Shown: positions 32,001 to 37,304 of the stretch, piece by piece | Numbering within the stretch: the stretch's first letter is position 1 | Layout: every line of letters begins with the position of its first letter | DNA from: Anodontia alba | Lineage: Eukaryota > Mollusca > Bivalvia > Lucinida > Lucinidae | NCBI GenBank assembly: GCA_964016985.1 | Contig: OZ024821.1 | Span: 14,619,211 to 14,683,210 of the forward strand | DNA length: 64,000 nt | Direction: 5' to 3' | The notes under the pieces: generated by a model | What the model saw: only the letters and a program-made list of their open reading frames with translations | What the model was told of the DNA's origin: nothing | The model's database searches: none | Translations under genes and position numbers: made by a program

Positions 32001-34384
32001 TTTGTGTATCACTCGATTTAAATTTTAACGAATCGTTAACTAAGGACGTCGTTAGCTTTGAACAACCGGGCCCTGATGAGTACTTTGACAGGTATCAAAC
32101 AGGTTATTTTTTTCCTATAACAAAGTTCTGACTTTGATTTATTGAATGAACTGTTCAATGAATGTTGACACTATTATTAAACTTTTGTATAAATATTTGA
32201 CTAGTATATTTGAAAGAAAATATGAATGTTGAGTGTAGGCAGGGGTCATCCTAGAGGGCGATTTGGGAGAAAAAGTCTCCCTAAGCTGACTGACTTCTCC
32301 CTATCTTGAGCTGAGGGAGAAGTGAAAATGTAGAGAATGTATAGGGAAATTAAAAATTTGGACCAAAACTTCTCCCTGAAATCCTGAAATTGTCGCAAAA
32401 CTTCTCCCTATCTGAAAGCTCTAGGATGACCCCTGAGTGTAGGTTGTTGTATAAATTCCAGGGTAGTCAATTCAATAGACTAGTATCTGCCGCTGTTTTC
32501 CAATATTTGCCAGTAAATACCACCGGCACAGAAAATATTCGCTGGCATTTTGAAAACCTTGGCCATAGGGTTGTAAATAACCCCAGACAAGGCACCTTTT
32601 TCAACAAAAAATACTGATATTTTTCTTATTTCTTCTCATACACATATGTTGTGGTACTCATTAGAAGTGCCTCACCAAAGGTGCTTCAGATGAGTACCCA
32701 CAACATATGTTTTTATGTAGAAATAAGAAAAATATGCCTCATATCTGGAGATATGGTTTTAGTAGACTAATTTTGGTATTTACTTGTCATACTTGTTGCA
32801 AAGACGTTTTCTTATTTTCATACTCATATGACTTGTTGTTTTTCAGTTTGGCCGAGTAGTTGAATCAGCAGCAGATTTTTATAACTCACGTGTTCCAAAG
32901 AAACAGCGTAAAAGTACCATGGTAGAAGAACTGCTTGCAGATGCAGAATTTAGACAGTAAGTTTCTCTTACACAAGGCTTTTTGATATCATAAAAATTCA
33001 TAACACTTTTTTTCTAAGTTTTATCACCAGCACTCAGAATTGATTGATAAATATAAAGTTAACTTGAAAGCACTACTGCAGCTAGGAACACTGAAACCAG
33101 TTTTAGGCTGACCTAGTTTATGGATTTAGGAAAATTGTTGGGAAATCCAATTATATAGAAGAATTAACCTTTGTCCTGCTGAATAAATTAAGATGCCATG
33201 CCCACTTCTAATTTTCAGCCAATCTGAATAAATTAAGATGCCATGCCCACTTCTAATTTTCAGCCCATCAGATTACTTGATCTGGATTGTTGCTATAAAT
33301 TCACATACTTAATGGCAAACAGTGCAGATCCAGATCAGTTGGCTTCTGAAATCAGTTGGCTTCTGAAGAAGCCAACTGATCTGGATCTACACTGTTTGCA
33401 AAGGCAGGACTTATCCGGGTTCAGCAGGACTAGGGTTAAGATCATTACTGGTTTTAAAAACTGCTAGGATACAATGGAGGAGACAGGCTGCATGCTTATA
33501 GTTTTTAACCAGTCTTGGTTGATAGCTCTTTAATTGCATCATGGTGGGTCGAGCTTCAGACATTGTGAAGATGCTGACCTAAGCCTTTCATTAGAGGGTT
33601 GATGTGTGATTACTGATGTGTTTATTTGGACCCTACGTGGTTCAACTACTAATTTTCTTCAGCTCTTGCTATCAGTAAAGGCTAGCATGTTTGAGGTGTT
33701 TGCCATGAACTCTTATTTATGTTGTATAACAGTAATTTAACTTACTTATTTTTCTGTGATGTTTCACTGATTTACTTAGGAAGCTGTTTTGCAAACCAAA
33801 CAATTATTTTGTATTTTTTACAACATTTGAACCTAGAGTGAAGATTTGGTACCAGTAAAATTAATTTAAACTTCAGGTACTGCTAGCTATTCAGGCACAG
33901 TTGTTTGTAAAGTATTGGAGAGAAATAAGGACAGACTGGCAGAATGCCAAACAGTGTAGACCCCCCCTCCCTGATCAAACTGCTCCACACTGTTTGCTTC
34001 CAACTTATCTGTCCATTTTAGGGTAGCGTGTGCAAATTTATTTGCGGTCTGATCAAGGTTTTTGCTGTTCATTGGGAAAAAGTGTTGCTACTGCAGGATC
34101 TGCATGTGAAATGAAACTCTTATCAACATGCACAGATCTGGGGCTTGGCTGTTTGTGTTTGCCCTAGTTTGAATGACCAGTTGCATAACATTATAAGTGA
34201 TGATGCTAAGCAATGGTGAATTTAATTTTAGCATCAAAATATTTCTTTCAAACCATTGGGTTTGTTTATTTTTTGTTTCAGATTCAACAAGCGTAAATAT
34301 GAGGAGATACAGGACTTAAAACGACAAGGAAAAGGGCCATACCAGCGCATGAAGAGATTACGAAAGAAAAAGAAACAGAAATAA
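4510..34384 (+). CDS. DNTTIP2: DNTTIP2 / Fcf2-family rRNA processing protein (whole gene, six exons)
   Basis: Join: 4510-5048, 24281-24410, 26643-26735, 27953-28117, 32847-32956, 34282-34384. That is 1140 nt and 379 aa. Every intron is GT-AG. Exon 1 ends in phase 2 and is completed by exon 2; exons 2-5 abut in phase 0; exon 5 ends in phase 2. The C-terminal half (about 255-365) is the Fcf2 domain: DPKRFYK and KYFQ in exon 4, FYNSRVPKKQRK and VEELLAD in exon 5, and FNKRKYEEI then a basic tail in exon 6. It lines up with human DNTTIP2 and yeast Fcf2. Family role: a nucleolar factor for early pre-rRNA cleavage in 18S/small-subunit assembly. Residues 1-179 are acidic, Ser/Asp/Glu-rich and low-complexity. 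The protein is about half the length of the human one (about 756 aa), mostly through a shorter N-terminus. Confidence 0.92.
5126..5366 (+). mobile_element. SINE-C, recent insertion in intron 1
   Basis: It is flanked by a perfect 15-bp target duplication CACTGTAATACTGGC (5111-5125 and 5367-5381). It has a tRNA-like B box (GTGGTTCGAGCC, near 5180), a body ending GACAGGGCCGTAAACC, then C-rich and A-rich tail sequence. The duplication is unblemished, which suggests a young insertion. Confidence 0.8.
5757..5940. mobile_element. AAAACAGG palindromic MITE, copy
   Basis: The arms TTGACATTTCATGCAAATTG and ATCCTGTTTTCTAGGG match the family at 50484-50652 and 55560-55755. It ends AATATCAATTTGTCGTCTGC then TTTGCCCAGAAAGTGGCAAAGGTT. 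Confidence 0.55.
6075..6315 (+). mobile_element. HLE-8 5' fragment (Helitron-like)
   Basis: It starts after a T-run with ATACACCACC. It runs into one array unit whose complement matches the HLE-8 array at 42509-42560 (CCAAACCAGATCTCCAC.. ATATCAATGCA.. CCAAGTTTGGTGAAAAT). It is cut off where the DIRS sequence begins. Confidence 0.55.
6316..7185 (+). pseudogene. DIRS gag-like ORF, broken
   Basis: A trace beginning SDSETESEVWSF (about 6347-6382), the acidic-to-WSFDRAIN boundary common in DIRS gags, shifts frame before 6448. From 6448 a frame runs to 7185 with one in-frame TAA at 6655-6657. The downstream part is Ala/Leu-rich helical (about 6688-6900), then Ser/Pro/Lys-rich and basic, as expected for a nucleic-acid-binding gag tail. 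It overlaps the start of the RT frame. Assignment is by position and composition; I see no zinc knuckle. Confidence 0.6.
7190..9265 (+). pseudogene. DIRS reverse transcriptase-RNase H ORF, one in-frame stop
   Basis: The RT domain is at about 7300-7960. It has LVPKKNGKFR and LILDLSLLN, a VSIDLTDAYLH block (first catalytic Asp), LPFGMSLSP, and the YLDD box at 7817-7828. A TGA at 8228-8230 interrupts the frame between RT and RNase H. RNase H follows in the same frame from TDAS (Asp codon 8318-8320). Its later motifs include STDNTTVVSYIN and HIPGKFNILADRLSR. A further block (DLFATRFN.. to ..AYAFPPF) is the conserved post-RNase H region of DIRS elements, sometimes related to Dam-type methylases. 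The ATG at 7232 is only the first methionine; the frame is open upstream into gag. Confidence 0.85.
9100..10125 (+). pseudogene. DIRS tyrosine recombinase, stop and frameshift
   Basis: This is the integrase that replaces DDE integrases in DIRS elements. The N-terminal SAM-like part (about 9100-9500) contains TQKVYDAKWTIFSNWC. The catalytic domain shows Arg in LATAKRCSE (codon 9574-9576) and the HEVR box (His 9961-9963, Arg 9970-9972). A TGA at 9730-9732 splits the frame. The tyrosine expected after STF is not in this frame; a TAT codon followed by Leu-Arg-Asp lies at 10068-10070 in another frame, so a small indel lies just before it. The frame is also open upstream across RT-RNase H from 7264, about 1.9 kb of overlap, and such overlap is normal for DIRS. 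Confidence 0.82.
10222..10335. repeat. Short direct repeat in DIRS 3' region
   Basis: ACTAATTATATCTTTATTATATATATAT (10222 onwards) recurs as ACTAATTATGTCCTCATTATATATATAT (about 10304), some 80 bp apart. It may be part of the DIRS terminal/internal complementary region. Confidence 0.45.
10424..10511. repeat. Imperfect hairpin, DIRS 3' terminal region
   Basis: TTATCTATAGGTTAA at 10424 pairs with TTAACCTATAGATAA ending at 10511, across a 30-bp-plus stem with small mismatches around AAGTTTTTTAAAAG. Confidence 0.7.
10450..10782. repeat. 62-bp inverted repeat pair flanking a 209-bp spacer
   Basis: 10450-10511 is the near-perfect reverse complement of 10721-10782; I saw one mismatch (ATTAAA against GTTAAA). 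The spacer includes CTTCTGAATTAAGAC near 10637, whose complement lies near 10356. This nested inverted design fits the inverted terminal repeat plus internal complementary region of DIRS elements. Assignment to the element is inference. Confidence 0.65.
10784..10880. repeat. Flank repeat A, copy 1
   Basis: About 95 bp starting TTCTTTTATCCCTGAGGATT. It is repeated in the same orientation at 12986-13080. Copy 1 runs into HLE-1 and copy 2 into HLE-3. Confidence 0.65.
10881..12985 (+). mobile_element. HLE-1, Helitron-like element with central repeats
   Basis: The 5' part reads GTCTCCTGAGCTGTGCTCAG then GATGAGCTATAGTAATCAC; the 3' part reads CTCAGGTGAGCGAGCC and ends CTTG at 12982-12985 before TTC. 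The 5' CTCCTGAGC region is partly complementary to the 3' CTCAGGTGAG. Between them are diverged repeats with CTTCTCCTCTGAAGC.. GAGCCAATTTTGCTC (about 350-bp spacing) and a sub-array with AAGATGGCCGCCAT (about 150-bp spacing, 11790-12090). SINE-A is inserted at 12662-12944. No protein is encoded. Confidence 0.65.
12662..12944 (+). mobile_element. SINE-A inside HLE-1
   Basis: Flanked by a 12-bp target duplication ACTTCACTCAGG (12650-12661 and 12945-12956). The B box region reads CACGGGTTCAA. The tRNA head is truncated relative to 26121-26411. The body (ATTCTCTCCCTTCCGCTGAT.., GAGGACTAAGCCTGCCCAGT) and tail (GGGCCGTAAAACCTCAGCAC) are family-typical. Confidence 0.85.
12986..13080. repeat. Flank repeat A, copy 2
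   Basis: Direct repeat of 10784-10880 with about a dozen differences. It leads directly into the HLE-3 start. Confidence 0.65.
14974..16640 (+). pseudogene. hAT transposase, broken by two stops and a frameshift
   Basis: The N-terminal BED-like finger has W8, C24, C27, H41 and C45. A DUF659-type block (VLIQDGWSDIHNTPVIATS), VVTDNEKKMVAM and the GCSAHWLNLLG motif follow: the catalytic RNase H-like fold of hAT transposases. The first frame (388 codons) stops at TGA 16138-16140, and a TAG follows at 16204-16206; reading continues in the same frame with SHYLANLLHP. The hATC dimerisation block is WWASIHRSL.. MPSSSASIERVF (about 16420-16530). A one-base frameshift around 16530-16542 moves the last about 35 codons to another frame, which ends at TAG 16638-16640. 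Both stops are single-base changes, consistent with decay after insertion. Confidence 0.88.
16740..16890. repeat. A-rich low-complexity tract
   Basis: Poly(A) with scattered G, T and C, inside the hAT element downstream of the transposase. The related short element at 31153-32561 has a similar tract at 31690-31800, so it is an ancestral part of the family. Confidence 0.75.
18387..18583. mobile_element. TTAA-MITE-1, copy 3, inside HLE-2
   Basis: TTAA at 18387-18390 and 18580-18583, with ends CCCTTGTCCTGCTGAA and GCAGCAGGACAAGGG. The uninterrupted HLE-2 repeat at about 17430 reads CTCAGAATGTATTAAAGACT, so a host TTAA was the target. The second half of the hairpin core is reduced in this copy. 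Confidence 0.85.
19868..20143 (+). mobile_element. SINE-B, copy 1
   Basis: Flanked by a 13-bp duplication with one mismatch, GACCTTTATGTGG (19855-19867) and GACCATTATGTGG (20144-20156). It has a T/C-rich middle (TTCCTCTTTCTTCCCTGTCC), CTCTGGGAGA, then a tail TTAAACCCCAACTCAATCAATCA. A matching tail ends copies at 40393-40677 and 41646-41955. Confidence 0.82.
20341..20645 (+). mobile_element. SINE-A, diverged copy
   Basis: The B-box-like GCGGGTTTGACTCTCACTGG is at about 20388. The body has AAATATTTTCTATGGTCATC, CTGATTCAAGAAGGGCA and GAGGACTAAGTCTGCCCAGT. It ends GGGCCGTAAAACCCCAACAC. Confidence 0.75.
20838..21071. mobile_element. TA-flanked MITE (mariner-like)
   Basis: Perfect 19-bp terminal inverted repeats including flanking TA: TAGCTGTGTTTCCGCTAAC at 20838-20856 and its complement at 21053-21071. 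TA target and length suit a Tc1/mariner-type MITE. A secondary pair CCGACCGACCC / CTACCGACCAAAC lies just inside. Confidence 0.82.
21098..21303. mobile_element. MITE with CAGTGATTT ends and 6-bp duplication
   Basis: Ends CAGTGATTTTTTGACC and ..AAATAAATCACTG. It is flanked by AATGTA at 21092-21097 and 21304-21309. Inner motifs GCATCCCGAGTCCC and GCGAGTCCTGGGACGCA are inverted partners. Confidence 0.7.
21399..23780. mobile_element. TTAA-MITE-2, split by HLE-4
   Basis: The left end TTAACCCTTAAAGCG (21399) runs to a T-rich stretch at 21456. After HLE-4 it continues at 23699 with TTTTATTTT.. TCAGAGAAAGCAAGTCTTGA then ATTTCATGTGAATCA. The mirrored second half of the palindrome is absent. Confidence 0.65.
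21457..23698 (+). mobile_element. HLE-4, Helitron-like element with about 13 tandem units
   Basis: It starts AGCTCACATGAGCAAAAGCTC and ends TCAGGTGAGCGTTACAGGGC, then a GGGCCATCATGGCCC hairpin and CTCTTG (CTTG 23695-23698), next to TTTT. The 5' GCTCACATGAGC mirrors the 3' CAGGTGAGC. Units of about 143 bp run from about 21535 to 23340, each with AACACTCTAGCGGTCACATT, CATCATGAATCTTGCTCAAA, TTGATGATTTCTAGGTCAAG and AAACTAGGTCACC. They carry no conserved reading frame. Confidence 0.8.
23868..24262. mobile_element. TIR element abutting DNTTIP2 exon 2
   Basis: TTATTATATAGCTATAAATATT at about 23972 is repeated inverted at about 24237-24258. A second palindrome, GGGTTATTGCACTGAT../..ATCAGTGTAATAACCC (23870-23970), lies immediately left. 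The block ends about 20 bp before the exon 2 acceptor. It contains two GACGTCA half-palindromes (24083-24107). Confidence 0.6.
24281..24410 (+). CDS. DNTTIP2: DNTTIP2 exon 2
   Basis: 130 nt, completing codon 180 (AG|G) and encoding up to residue 223 (..YVNVNPYKNPHAQRKVV..). The acceptor is TATATATGCAG and the donor GAG|gtacct. The segment is not part of the conserved Fcf2 core. Confidence 0.82.
24512..24699. mobile_element. GCTCCAG palindromic MITE, good copy
   Basis: Ends ATAGCTCCAG and CTGGAGCTAC. Arms GAAAACATGGTATGGGTATTC and its complement meet at CCCTCATCGAAGCA. Confidence 0.75.
24777..24846. repeat. CAAACAGTG hairpin, copy
   Basis: GGCAAACAGTGTAGACCCTG and CTGATCTGGAACTACACTGT form a hairpin around CTGCATTCTTTGGCAC. 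Confidence 0.6.
24880..25065 (+). mobile_element. SINE-A, diverged fragment
   Basis: B-box-like GGGTCTCAAGTTCAAATCTCA, then ACTTTCATGGAGATTGATCA and CCACTGATTTAAGAAGGGTA match the SINE-A body. The 3' part is lost. Confidence 0.6.
25275..25803. mobile_element. Possible hAT-like MITE with a nested GCTCCAG MITE
   Basis: The ends TTAGTGTTGCCACTTATGAT and AGGCCGATTTCCAACACTATA are weakly inverted. Inner pairs (GATCGGAAGG / CCGATGATCG) support one unit. A GCTCCAG MITE with clear arms (ACATATG../..CATATGT) occupies about 25520-25690. Confidence 0.4.
26121..26411 (+). mobile_element. SINE-A, best plus-strand copy
   Basis: The tRNA-like head (26121-26195) has an acceptor stem GGCCTCG/CGAGGTC, an A box TGGCTCAGTTGGA and a B box GGGTTCAACCC. 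The conserved body and a GGGCCATAAAACCTCAAACA tail follow. Flanking duplication: AGCCTTTGGCT (26110-26120) and AGCCTTTGCT (26412-26421). Confidence 0.88.
26643..26735 (+). CDS. DNTTIP2: DNTTIP2 exon 3
   Basis: 93 nt, residues 224-254, phase 0 at both ends (acceptor TAATTGTAG, donor AAG|gtaata). It encodes an acidic-to-basic linker ending IQQKKQRK, just before the Fcf2 core. Confidence 0.82.
26758..26887. repeat. Two-copy tandem duplication of about 65 bp
   Basis: AGCTGTGTGAGGACTCCCAT.. to ..ACATTTTCATACAGT occurs twice back to back with one difference (CCCAGGACAC against CCCATGACAC). It starts 23 bp after the exon 3 donor. Confidence 0.85.
26985..27215. mobile_element. AAAACAGG palindromic MITE with internal duplication
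   Basis: Left end TTAGCACACTGGGTAAAATTT. A 47-bp segment (CAGCAGACAGCATATTGGAA.. AAACAGGATTTGA) is repeated in tandem at about 27014 and 27056. The arm returns at 27130 (AAATGTCAAATCCTGTTTTC) and the right end is AGTGGTAATGGTTAA. Confidence 0.7.
27248..27459. mobile_element. TTAA-MITE-2, complete copy
   Basis: TTAA at 27248-27251 and 27456-27459; ends CCCTTAAAGCGCC and GTGTTTTAAGGG. The palindromic core is CATTTCATGTGAATCATCTG / its complement, meeting at CCTTGGCAGA. This copy defines the family. Confidence 0.8.
27534..27737. mobile_element. TTAA-MITE-1, copy 4 (inverted)
   Basis: TTAA at 27534-27537 and 27734-27737, ends CCCTTGTCATGTTGAA and TTCAGCAGGACAAGGG. It appears to sit in a diverged GCTCCAG MITE (CATAGCTCCAGACCCTAGG on the left). 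Confidence 0.82.
27953..28117 (+). CDS. DNTTIP2: DNTTIP2 exon 4 (start of Fcf2 domain)
   Basis: 165 nt, residues 255-309, phase 0 at both ends (acceptor TATCTTTGTAG, donor CAG|gtaagt). It holds the family block WFNMAAPEIT, LQMRKVLDPKRFYK and PPKYFQ, which aligns with human DNTTIP2 (..MDPKRFYKK.. and ..PKYFQ). Confidence 0.9.
28283..28885. repeat. Foldback element with about 190-bp arms
   Basis: Arm 1 (about 28283-28472) and arm 2 (about 28668-28885) are inverted copies. Pairs include AAACCAATGACTAGAATAAA / TTTATTCTATTCATTGGTTT, ACTTCTGTGTAAA / TTTACACAGAAG, and TTTCTGAAAGATG / CATCTTTCAGAAAG. One arm also occurs alone at 56405-56620. It truncates a GCTCCAG MITE half (28190-28280). Confidence 0.7.
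29191..30537 (+). mobile_element. HLE-5, Helitron-like element with about 8 units
   Basis: Units of about 150 bp contain TATCTCCTGAACCCTTTGAA, TTTAAACTTTGGTCAAATGTT, GATGTGCAGAACCCATAACTC, GACTCAAGGTCAAGGTCACA and GAGCCTTGAATTT. The 3' end is TTCAGACTGCCTTG (CTTG 30534-30537) followed by TTTAAAA. The 5' boundary is approximate. Confidence 0.65.
30541..30636. repeat. Foldback-family fragment
   Basis: AAAATGCCAGGCAAAATACG, TTCCGAATGATTTTGAAAGG and GTGGGTCATTGTGACCTA resemble the arm and loop of 28283-28885. It lies directly beyond the HLE-5 end. Confidence 0.4.
30641..30880 (+). mobile_element. HLE-3 family fragment
   Basis: The 5' end ATACGCCTATTTGAAAAAAC follows TTTTT; one full unit (CTACAGTTTACATCCGATCA.. 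CCACCAAATATTAACAGAG) matches 13081-13910. It breaks off after TTGAAAATTTTT. Confidence 0.7.
31831..32072. mobile_element. CWG-MITE copy A (242 bp)
   Basis: Nearly full-length palindrome. Ends GGCCCGGTTGTTCAAAG and its complement, core GTAGCTTTTGCACTGCAAAAG. Flanked by CTG at 31828-31830 and 32073-32075. The empty site is visible in the parent hAT (about 16909-16927, AAGCCACCTGATGAGTACT), which proves the 3-bp duplication. Confidence 0.92.
32240..32435. mobile_element. hAT-type MITE with perfect 8-bp duplication
   Basis: Ends CAGGGGTCATCCTAGAG and CTCTAGGATGACCCCTG (perfect 17-bp inverted repeats). AGTGTAGG flanks both sides (32232-32239 and 32436-32443). Confidence 0.9.
32570..32757. mobile_element. 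GCTCCAG palindromic MITE, copy
   Basis: Arms CACATATGTTGTGGTACTCA and its complement meet at CCTCACCAAAGGTG. Right end AGAAAAATATGCCTCATATCTGGAG. Confidence 0.65.
32847..32956 (+). CDS. DNTTIP2: DNTTIP2 exon 5 (Fcf2 core)
   Basis: 110 nt (acceptor TTGTTTTTCAG, donor AGACA|gtaagt), ending two bases into a codon. It carries the best-conserved stretch of the family, FYNSRVPKKQRK, then VEELLADAEFR, equivalent to human FYHSRIPKKQRK. Confidence 0.93.
33164..33439. mobile_element. TTAA-MITE-1, copy 5, with internal duplications
   Basis: TTAA at 33164-33167 and 33436-33439. A segment with AATAAATTAAGATGCCATGC and the CAGTTGGCTTCTGAA motif are each repeated, making this copy longer than its relatives. 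The intron remainder to 34281 has one CAAACAGTG hairpin (about 33944-33994) and no other recognised feature. Confidence 0.8.
34282..34384 (+). CDS. DNTTIP2: DNTTIP2 exon 6 and stop
   Basis: 103 nt (acceptor TTTTGTTTCAG). It encodes FNKRKYEEIQ, then a strongly basic tail (MKRLRKKKKQK) and TAA at 34382-34384. The basic C-terminus matches human DNTTIP2 (..KKFRKKKK..). AATAAA overlaps the stop at 34380-34385. Confidence 0.92.
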
Positions 34385-34399
34385 ACTATAAACTTTATT

Positions 34400-36183
34400 A
34401 TACTCCCCGCAACCAAAGTATGGGGTGGGGGGAGAGGGGGAGGGAAGAGCAGGTAATGGGGGAATGGGTATACTGTTTTGAGCTTGTCCATGATTCAGAC
34501 TTTGGTTCCACTCAGTAGCTTTAGAAAGAATTGATGGAATTAGACCAAATTTCACATATGCATTGATGTTGACCTGATCTAGGTTGGGATTGTTACGCAT
34601 CAATTTTAGCAAATATAAAACACCATTATGGCCCTTGGTTATTGTCAAAATTTCATTTCCCCTCAATATCGATGGAGTTTTATCCAGTATTATATATGCA
34701 ACAAGATCTAGGTTGGGATTGTTAAGTGTCAATTTTTTGCAGATTTACAATTGAGATATGGCCCTTGATTATTGTCAGAATTTGGTTTCCTCTCGATATT
34801 TTGAGAAAGATTTTATTGAATGTTGACCCTTGGTTATTGTTTGAATTTCATTCCCGCTCAATAGCTTGTGAACAAATTGATGGAATTTTATCATATTGCA
34901 TATGCATTGACTTTAACAAGATCTAGGTTGGGATTGTTATGCGTCAATTTTCAATATTTACAACAGAAATGGCCCTTGATTATTGTCAGATTTTCATTTC
35001 CGCTTAATATCTTGAGAAAGAATGGACGGAATTGGACAATTTTGCATATGCATTGACGTTGGTCAGATCTAAGTTAAGATATTTGTTTGTCAATTTTAGC
35101 AAATATACAACACAGTAATGGCCCTTGGATATTGTCAATGTTTTGTTTCTACTCAATGCCTTGTGAACTAATTGATGGAATTTGATCAAATGTTGCATAT
35201 GCATTGACCTTAACCAGTTCTAGGTTGGGATTGTTATGCATCATCAGTTTTCGCAAATATACCACACAGTGATGGCCCTTAGTTATCATCAAAATTTGGT
35301 TTCCTCTCAATATCTTGTGTCAGAACAAATCGATGGAATTGGACCAAATTTTGCATATGCATTGACCTTATTCCAGATTTAGGTTGGAATTGTTAGTGGC
35401 CCTTGATTATCGTCAGAACTTCCTTTCTGCTCAATACTTTGTGAACCAATTGATGGAATTAGACTAAGTTTTGCAGATGCATTGATGTTGACCAGTTGTA
35501 GGGTGATATTGTTACATGTTAATTTTTGCAAATACACAACACAGTTATGGCCCTTGGTCATCAACATTTAGTTAACGCTCAGTATCTTGTGAACCAGTTG
35601 ATGGAATTTGATCAGATTTGCAAATGCATTGACCTTAACCAGTTCCTGGTTGGATTGTTACATGCCAATTTTTGAAAATTTACAACAGAGTTATGACCTT
35701 TGATTAGCGTCAGAATTTCATTTCTGCAATTGACAGAATAGGACCAAATTTTGCATATGTATTGATTTTGTCCAGATCTAGATTGGGATTGTTACACATC
35801 AATTGTTGCAAATATACAGCACATTTATGGCCCTTGATTATTGAAAATTTCGTTTCTGCTCAATATTTTGGTAACAAATTGACTTCTGGCCCTTGATTAG
35901 TGTCAGAATTTTGTTTCTGTTCAATGTCTTGAGAATGAATTGACAGAATTGGACCAAATTTTGCATATGCATTGATGTTGACCAGATCTAGTTTGGAATT
36001 GTTGAACATCAATATTTATAATCCCCCCCCCCCCCCTCCCCCGCCCCTCCTCCCCAACCCCTTGTGGGAAGGAGGGCGTTGGAGTATACGGTTTTCACAT
36101 CTGTCCATTCATTCATCCCTTACGTTTTGGTTTCTCAGTGGGGTCCGGGGTATCTCATAAGCACTGCTAATTGACATTTCTTG
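34400..36183 (+). mobile_element. HLE-6, Helitron-like element in the probable DNTTIP2 3' UTR
   Basis: It starts ATACTCCCCGCAACCAAAG, 15 bp after the stop codon, and ends ACATTTCTTG (CTTG 36180-36183) before TTATTTT. The 5' ATACTCCCC is matched inverted by 3' GGGGTAT (36147-36153). About ten units of 150-190 bp carry TTTTGCATATGCATTGAC, CCAGATCTAGGTTGGGATTG, AATATACAACACAGTTATGG and CCCTTGATTATTGTCAGAAT. A C-run and GGAAGGAGGG stretch lie near 36025-36075. Confidence 0.75.
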
Positions 36184-36194
36184 TTATTTTCTGC

Positions 36195-36200
36195 AATAAA
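36195..36200 (+). promoter_or_regulatory. Candidate DNTTIP2 polyadenylation signal
   Basis: AATAAA followed 25-35 bp on by a G/T-rich stretch (GAGTTGGATGTC). Removing HLE-6 would bring it to within about 30 bp of the stop codon, so it may be the original site pushed 1.8 kb downstream. Confidence 0.45.
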
Positions 36201-37089
36201 GTCATCTTTGAAAATGAGTTGGATGTCTTTCCTTTCCATTAATTCTGCAGTCCCTAACACAAGAAATTCCCTAGGTACAATGTATTGGGACAGATAGGCC
36301 TTTGCAGACAGTGTAGATCCAGATCAGATGCAGCAGAATATGGCATCTAATCAGGGTCTTCACTATTTGCCATACATACAGCAATAGTTTTAGACACATC
36401 CACAGGTAGTAGACTGGACTCTTTCAATTTTTAGTATAAGTATGGTAAGTAGATAAGGGGTCCCAATACTTACAGTTAATTTGGTATTAATCTTTTACAG
36501 AATTTTAGCAGAGTGTAAAAGCATCCCACAGTATCATATCCAGCCACTATAAAGCTGCCCAAACAGGAATTCCAGTAAGTCAAAAAAAAAAACCAATGTT
36601 ATAACATTTAACCTTTTCAGGCCTACAGACCAAAGGAACTGTTGTGCAAACAGTGCAGATCCTGATGAGACGGCTCAAGCCGTCTCATCAGAATCTACAC
36701 TGTTTGCCATCCTGTTTTGATTTTGGACTGAGATCCCTATTTGGAATTAAAGTTCTGACTAGATTCACAGATAGAGAAGCATGTGAGAAACCCGGGGATG
36801 AAAGGGTTAACAGAAGTGTCCATGTGGACGAGTTGTAACTGCTCCTAATTTCCAGTAATGAGACCCTGTGTTCAAATTCCTCTAAGTGTGGAATTTAGCT
36901 CATGGCTTTATGGTGCTTCAAAGCACAGAGCCTTTCATCATCTCACCTTCATTGTCTCAATATGATAAATAATGTTGAAACAGACATAAAACACCAAATG
37001 ATCAACATTGACTCATGTACATAACCCATGTATGAATAAAATGAATGCCATTTTCATAACGAACCTAAAGTACAGAAAGACGTATGCAT
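36201..37089. other. Intergenic stretch with two CAAACAGTG hairpins
   Basis: Hairpins at about 36307-36371 and 36646-36708 (the latter an almost perfect palindrome around ACGGCTCAAGCCGT). A possible tRNA-like SINE remnant (GTGTTCAAATTCC, about 36870) is weak. Nothing else was recognised. Confidence 0.5.
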
Positions 37090-37304
37090 GATACATGGGG
37101 GCAACTCCTCTTACAGTTTTATACCAAACTTTTTTAAACTTTGCAGGTGTTTTTGTCATGGTCTCAAGATGTGCATGTGCTTTAAGGGTTATTTTGTCAT
37201 TATTTTTTATCAACTTTTTCGATATTGTTTTTCAGGTCCGATTAGTATTAGAATATATACCTTGTGGGCTCAACTCATCCTACAGTTTTCCATCGATCAT
37301 TTTT

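Larger units (their letters stand above)
31153..32561. mobile_element. Non-autonomous hAT relative of 14093-17230
   Basis: It shares the CAAGGTTGGGC start, AAAACCTTG end, the GTTTGTTCAGGGGGGCAAAG region, the A-rich tract and GCAAGCCACCTG/GATGAGTACTTTGACAGGTA. The transposase is deleted. Two smaller elements are nested: a CWG-MITE (31831-32072) and a hAT MITE (32240-32435). The target duplication is unclear. Confidence 0.75.

Noticed and set aside
31145..32569. 8-bp target duplication for the non-autonomous hAT (GTTATAAG / GCCATAGG)
   Set aside because: Only five of eight bases match and the right side belongs to a neighbouring MITE end.
36497..36580. Possible exon between TTTTACAG and a gtaagt donor
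   Set aside because: All three frames hit a stop within it, and no partner exon or protein similarity is seen; a non-coding exon cannot be excluded.
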